Shown here piece by piece: positions 21,956 through 24,427 of a stretch of DNA of 24,427 nucleotides. A model generated the notes under the pieces. It saw nothing but the letters and a program-made list of their open reading frames with translations, did no database searches and was not told the origin of the DNA. How positions within the stretch are numbered: position 1 is the stretch's first letter; each line of letters starts with the position of its first letter. The position numbers and the translations under genes were made by a program. Source of the stretch: CAILKP01 sp038231815 (GTDB taxonomy: Bacteria; Planctomycetota; Phycisphaerae; Phycisphaerales; UBA1924); the NCBI GenBank assembly GCA_038231815.1, contig JBBRKQ010000060.1, forward strand, positions 1-24,427, written 5' to 3'.

Positions 21956-23155
21956 TCACCCTGCGTTCTTGAACAAGTAGCCAGCCGCCATCGCTGGGCC
22001 AATGGTCCACGACACTGGTCGGTCGCGCTGCAGCAGTCGTTCTGTTGCAAACGCCCGCAGGGTTGCAAGCAAGTCCTGCGGCAGCGTTGCATCGTGGCGC
22101 GGGATCACGTACGCAGTCAGCGGCGTTGCAATGCCGCCCGCACTGGCCGATGCGATTGAAGATGGTTCCCGTGTTGGACGCACCGCCACATCAAGCACAG
22201 CCGGATGGGCCCGCAGCACCGCTGCCACTGTGCCGCACCGCTGGGCTGGCCCCACCGGGTTGGCGCTCGTCGCTCCGGCCAGTGCAAATCGCCGGCTGTC
22301 TAGCCAAAGCGCGTGGAGTGCTAGATCAAACCGCTGGCCATCAAAGTCACGGACCACCGCTCCGGCATGCAAACGCAGCCAGTGTTCCAGCAGCACAAAC
22401 GGCTGGTCTGCGCCGTCGCGCCATGCCATTGGTCCGGCCTCAATTGTTGAATGTACCTCAAGCGTGTCGGCCATGCCCCGCTCTTTAAGTTGCAGCCACG
22501 TCTCTGGGTCCAGTGGTGCATCGATCACCAGCAGGCTTGCGGGCGGTAGGTCATCGGCAGCATGCAGCAGCCCCGCCACCTGGTCGCCCCGCACCACCAC
22601 CAAGTCGCCGGCGCGCAGCATCGGTATCACGGCCCGAGGTGGCAGCAGCCTGTCATCCAGCACCTCGGCATCCAGCGCCGCCGGTAGCAAGCTCGCCGAG
22701 ATCAGGCCCATCGGGCTGTCCGGTTGTGTCAGGCACACCACACGCTGGGTTAAGCTGCGAGATCGAACAATCCGGGCAATGGATGTTGCGTGGCGGGCCA
22801 AATGCTCACCGGTGTGCGTCGCCGGGATGGCATCGCCCATTGTCCGGTCCATAAACGTGACATGCCCGTGGTGCTGCGGCATGGCCCGCGCCGCCTGACT
22901 CAAAATCGCCCAGCGATCAACCCACGGAGATGCGACCAGTTCATCGGCCGAGAGCAGACCATCTAAGTGCAGACACTGGCACACCCTTCCGGCAAGCCGC
23001 AGCATTTCCCTCTCGCTGGCACCAACTGGCAGATGGTCTAGCCTCCCGTGGGCCACCGAGAGTGAATCATGCGTGCGCCCCGGTCGCATGGCATCAAGCT
23101 CCGCGGCAAGGGTTGCGGTAATAAACTGAGCAATATCGTCGCGGGTCAGGTGCAT
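21956..23155 (-). CDS. ANL (AMP-binding ligase)-like protein, probably degenerate
   Basis: The 399-residue protein starts MHLTRDDIAQFITATLAAELDAM. Blocks line up in order with adenylate-forming enzymes of the short 4-coumarate-ligase-like kind. H-V-T-F-M-D-R-T-M-G-D-A-I-P sits where the T-S-G-S-T-G-x-P-K P-loop should be, S-A-S-L-L-P-A-A-L-D-A-E-V falls in the usual helical region, S-T-I-E-A-G-P-M-A-W-R sits where G-S-T-E-T-G-x-I-A-x-R is expected, and V-L-R-A-H-P-A-V-L-D-V-A-V in the C-terminal subdomain. The P-loop serines and lysine are absent and no catalytic C-terminal lysine motif is seen (it ends A-A-G-Y-L-F-K-N-A-G). The family call is inference from pattern order. The ATG at 23155 begins the conserved part; frame up to 23362 is not convincing. 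Confidence 0.5.
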   Translation of the reverse strand: MHLTRDDIAQFITATLAAELDAMRPGRTHDSLSVAHGRLDHLPVGASEREMLRLAGRVCQCLHLDGLLSADELVASPWVDRWAILSQAARAMPQHHGHVTFMDRTMGDAIPATHTGEHLARHATSIARIVRSRSLTQRVVCLTQPDSPMGLISASLLPAALDAEVLDDRLLPPRAVIPMLRAGDLVVVRGDQVAGLLHAADDLPPASLLVIDAPLDPETWLQLKERGMADTLEVHSTIEAGPMAWRDGADQPFVLLEHWLRLHAGAVVRDFDGQRFDLALHALWLDSRRFALAGATSANPVGPAQRCGTVAAVLRAHPAVLDVAVRPTREPSSIASASAGGIATPLTAYVIPRHDATLPQDLLATLRAFATERLLQRDRPVSWTIGPAMAAGYLFKNAG

Positions 23156-23217
23156 ACGGCTGCTGCTCAAAGGCTGTTTTCCTGCGGTAAAAGAAACGTG
23201 GCAGGTGTCCGGAAGGA

Positions 23218-23340
23218 TCTCTACAGGAAGGACGCGGAAACAAGGTGAGGCGACTTGGAGTATCTGTAGAGACCTAGAAAAACGCGGCTCGGGCGGGCTG
23301 AGTCGCTCCTCTGACAACCGCAGCCCGCCCGAACGCCGCG
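23218..23340. promoter_or_regulatory. Structured element in divergent spacer before apaG
   Basis: TCTCTACAG (23218-23226) pairs with CTGTAGAGA (23264-23272), with CAAG/CTTG inside the loop. Next to it CGCGGC-TCGGGCGGGCTG (23283-23300) pairs with CAGCCCGCCCGA, a 2-base bulge, and GCCGCG (23321-23340), an 18-bp stem with a 20-base loop. The stems sit in the 338-base gap between the divergent ANL-like and apaG genes (23156-23493), where no gene is seen. It could be a leader, a small RNA or a terminator-like structure; the strand is not clear. Confidence 0.5.
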
Positions 23341-23493
23341 ACAAGCGGGATCGGTCCGGCAAGGCAAGTTCTGCGCCAGTTGGGCAAAAGCCGCACAGGC
23401 ACGCTGTGAAGCTGTGGCACCTCTACAACCCGGGTAGGCTCATCCGCGCCGATTTGGACACTGCGGCCGCCGCGGCGTCGTTATCATCCGTAC

Positions 23494-23898
23494 ATGACGG
23501 CTACCTCTACACACCAAAAGAATGGTTCGCTGGCTGTAACCCAGGGCATCCGCATTACCGCCGCCCCACGGCCTGATATGGAGCAGTCCGATATCAATTC
23601 GAGGACCTGGGTGTTTCGGTATGCCATCACGATCGTCAACGAGTCGCAAACGCCAGTTACGTTGCTCCGCCGCCGCTGGCTGATTGTTGACGCCTCCGGC
23701 GCGAGCCACGAAGTCAAGGGCGATGGTGTGATTGGCCAGACGCCGAGGCTTGAACCGGGCGCCAAGTTCGGCTACGAGTCATTCTGCCCGCTGAAGACCT
23801 CGTGGGGCACCATGGAAGGTTCGTACACATTCCGCCGCGAACCCGGAGACGAATTCGAAGCCGTAGTGCAACGGTTTTATTTGGTCAGCGAACAGTGA
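23494..23898 (+). CDS. apaG: ApaG-family protein
   Basis: ApaG is a small FN3-like beta-sandwich protein; in enterobacteria mutants affect Co2+ and Mg2+ handling, but its molecular function is not settled. The 134-residue protein matches across its length: V-T-Q-G-I-R-I-T-A, W-V-F-R-Y-A-I-T-I-V-N-E-S, T-P-V-T-L-L-R-R-R-W-L-I-V-D, E-V-K-G-D-G-V-I-G-Q-T-P, L-E-P-G-A-K-F-G-Y-E-S-F-C-P-L-K-T and G-S-Y-T-F. It has an N-terminal extension of about 12 residues before the first strand. It is not next to the apaH or ksgA genes often found with it. It is divergent from the ANL-like gene. Confidence 0.93.
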   Translation: MTATSTHQKNGSLAVTQGIRITAAPRPDMEQSDINSRTWVFRYAITIVNESQTPVTLLRRRWLIVDASGASHEVKGDGVIGQTPRLEPGAKFGYESFCPLKTSWGTMEGSYTFRREPGDEFEAVVQRFYLVSEQ

Positions 23899-23919
23899 CT
23901 AGCCGCGGAGCACCCACCA

Positions 23920-23951
23920 TAAGAGCGGTACCCGGAAGGGTACCGTGGGTG
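23920..23951 (+). repeat. 32-bp hairpin repeat, left copy
   Basis: The copy contains GGTACCC-GGAA-GGGTACC, a perfect 7-bp stem with a 4-base loop, between TAAGAGC and GTGGGTG. In this copy CACCCAC at 23911-23917 can also pair with GTGGGTG at 23945-23951. An inverted copy with one mismatch lies at 24280-24311. It follows the apaG stop codon by 22 bases, so it could also terminate apaG. Confidence 0.8.
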
Positions 23952-24223
23952 AGCGTGTAGATGACGGTGAGGAGTTAGCGCAGCGGAAAACTGACGCGTT
24001 TGGCGTTTGGTGTTTTGGAGGTTGGATTTTTTGGGGAAGTGCACGTTGATGCCCACCGTACGCTTCCGCGTGCGGCTCTTATGGTTATGGGCCAGCTGGC
24101 CATTTGTTTCTGCAGATGCGATCGAAGTAGAGGTCGCGTTGGCGGTTGGCTTCCCACTGGGCGGCGATGAAAATAGCGTGCTCTTTGAAGCGCGCGAGGG
24201 TGGCGGGGGGAGGCGAAATGGTC

Positions 24224-24276
24224 AATGCTTGACGCGTTGGATTTCTTTTGCGCGAACTCTTTGGTAGTATCAGCAC
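24224..24276 (+). repeat. 53-bp direct repeat, copy 1
   Basis: It is identical to 24375-24427 except at one base (T or C after CTTTGG). On the minus strand it reads A-D-T-T-K-E-F-A-Q-K-K-S-N-A-S-S-I in one frame. It is directly beside the right-hand hairpin repeat and preceded by AAATGGTCAA, a partial form of the island motif seen elsewhere. Confidence 0.85.
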
Positions 24277-24279
24277 GCG

Positions 24280-24311
24280 CACCCACGGTACCCTTCTGGG
24301 TACCGCTCTTA
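24280..24311 (-). repeat. 32-bp hairpin repeat, right copy (inverted)
   Basis: This is the reverse complement of 23920-23951 with 31 of 32 bases matching, including the GGTACCC stem. The single difference (A for G) lies in the loop. The two copies enclose 328 bases. Confidence 0.85.
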
Positions 24312-24374
24312 GTGGAGGCTTTCGGAGGGTGACGACCTGCACTTCCGCTTAAAAAATTAATCCATAAAGCGCCG

Positions 24375-24427
24375 AATGCTTGACGCGTTGGATTTCTTTT
24401 GCGCGAACTCTTTGGCAGTATCAGCAC
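24375..24427 (+). repeat. 53-bp direct repeat, copy 2, at window edge
   Basis: This is the second copy of 24224-24276, offset by 151 bases and ending exactly at the window edge, so its true end is unknown. On the minus strand a frame through it ends A-D-T-A-K-E-F-A-Q-K-K-S-N-A-S-S-I-R-R-F-M-D and a stop at 24357-24359. It could therefore be the 3' end of a gene lying beyond the window; that is weakly supported. Confidence 0.8.

Larger units (their letters stand above)
23899..24427. other. Right-edge region without a confident gene
   Basis: Open frames exist on both strands (for example minus 23975-24427 and 24085-24342), but they run through the hairpin and direct repeats and match no family I know. 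A stretch at about 24100-24210 on the minus strand (A-R-F-K-E-H-A-I-F-I-A-A-Q-W-E-A-N-R-Q-R-D) looks protein-like and may be part of a small or broken gene. Otherwise the region is dominated by the repeats listed separately. Confidence 0.45.

Noticed and set aside
23207..23216. GTCCGGAAGG, as in the conserved loop of bacterial SRP RNA
   Set aside because: The following AGCAGCC part and the surrounding complementary arms of SRP RNA are missing, so the match is likely chance.
23205..23576. Plus-strand open frame crossing the spacer and the start of apaG
   Set aside because: It runs through the strong hairpin and overlaps apaG in another frame; the product has no family-like pattern.

Overview
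The window looks like chromosomal DNA from a planctomycete, most likely class Phycisphaerae. The reasons are a high-GC base composition, a secreted protein ending in a paired 'GC-type' dockerin-like motif, a ThuA-DUF1080 fusion protein, a zinc-ribbon membrane protein of the C-E-A-C-G-Y-R-L type, and a planctomycete-style FN3-like protein. The assignment rests on gene families, not on an rRNA gene. No rRNA, tRNA, CRISPR array or intact insertion sequence was found.

Layout. 1-252 is the 5' end of lepA, running off the left edge. 514-1268 is a decayed toxin-antitoxin cluster in which both antitoxin genes (HicB and DUF433) are intact and both toxin genes (HicA and DUF5615) are broken and joined. 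1383-4149 holds a secreted six-repeat beta-propeller protein with a dockerin-like end and a divergent FN3-like protein. 4311-7919 is a minus-strand run: ThuA-DUF1080 protein, zinc-ribbon membrane protein, coiled-coil protein and an isolated nuoI. 8070-9478 has rpe and a DUF4149-like membrane protein. 9490-11660 has a CarH/LitR-like B12-binding MerR regulator facing away from folE across an operator-rich gap. 11928-17919 carries housekeeping genes: metG, purM, metK and ribD. 17955-23155 is a minus-strand group: an unrecognised protein, a lipoprotein alpha/beta hydrolase coupled to an NHL-repeat lipoprotein, and a probably degenerate ANL (AMP-ligase-like) protein. apaG follows at 23494. The last 530 bases hold no convincing complete gene but contain inverted and direct repeats.

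How the genes fit together. Several genes are one-carbon, cofactor or nucleotide functions (FolE and RibD both start from GTP, MetK makes S-adenosylmethionine, MetG charges tRNA with methionine, PurM makes purines), but they lie on different strands with their own gaps, so they are neighbours more than an operon. The pairs most likely to be functionally linked are the CarH-like regulator with folE (a possible light- or B12-responsive pteridine gene), the two lipoprotein genes sharing an ATGA overlap, and the antitoxin remnants.

The most unusual content is in the non-coding DNA. Islands of a 9-base motif (TGGTCAAAT and its complement) face each other across a hairpin at two separate loci. A related array with its own hairpin forms the C-terminal tail of the CarH-like gene. 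Other features are a nine-unit 21-bp minisatellite in front of a signal peptide, a structured divergent spacer before apaG, and a 32-bp inverted hairpin pair with 53-bp direct repeats at the right edge.
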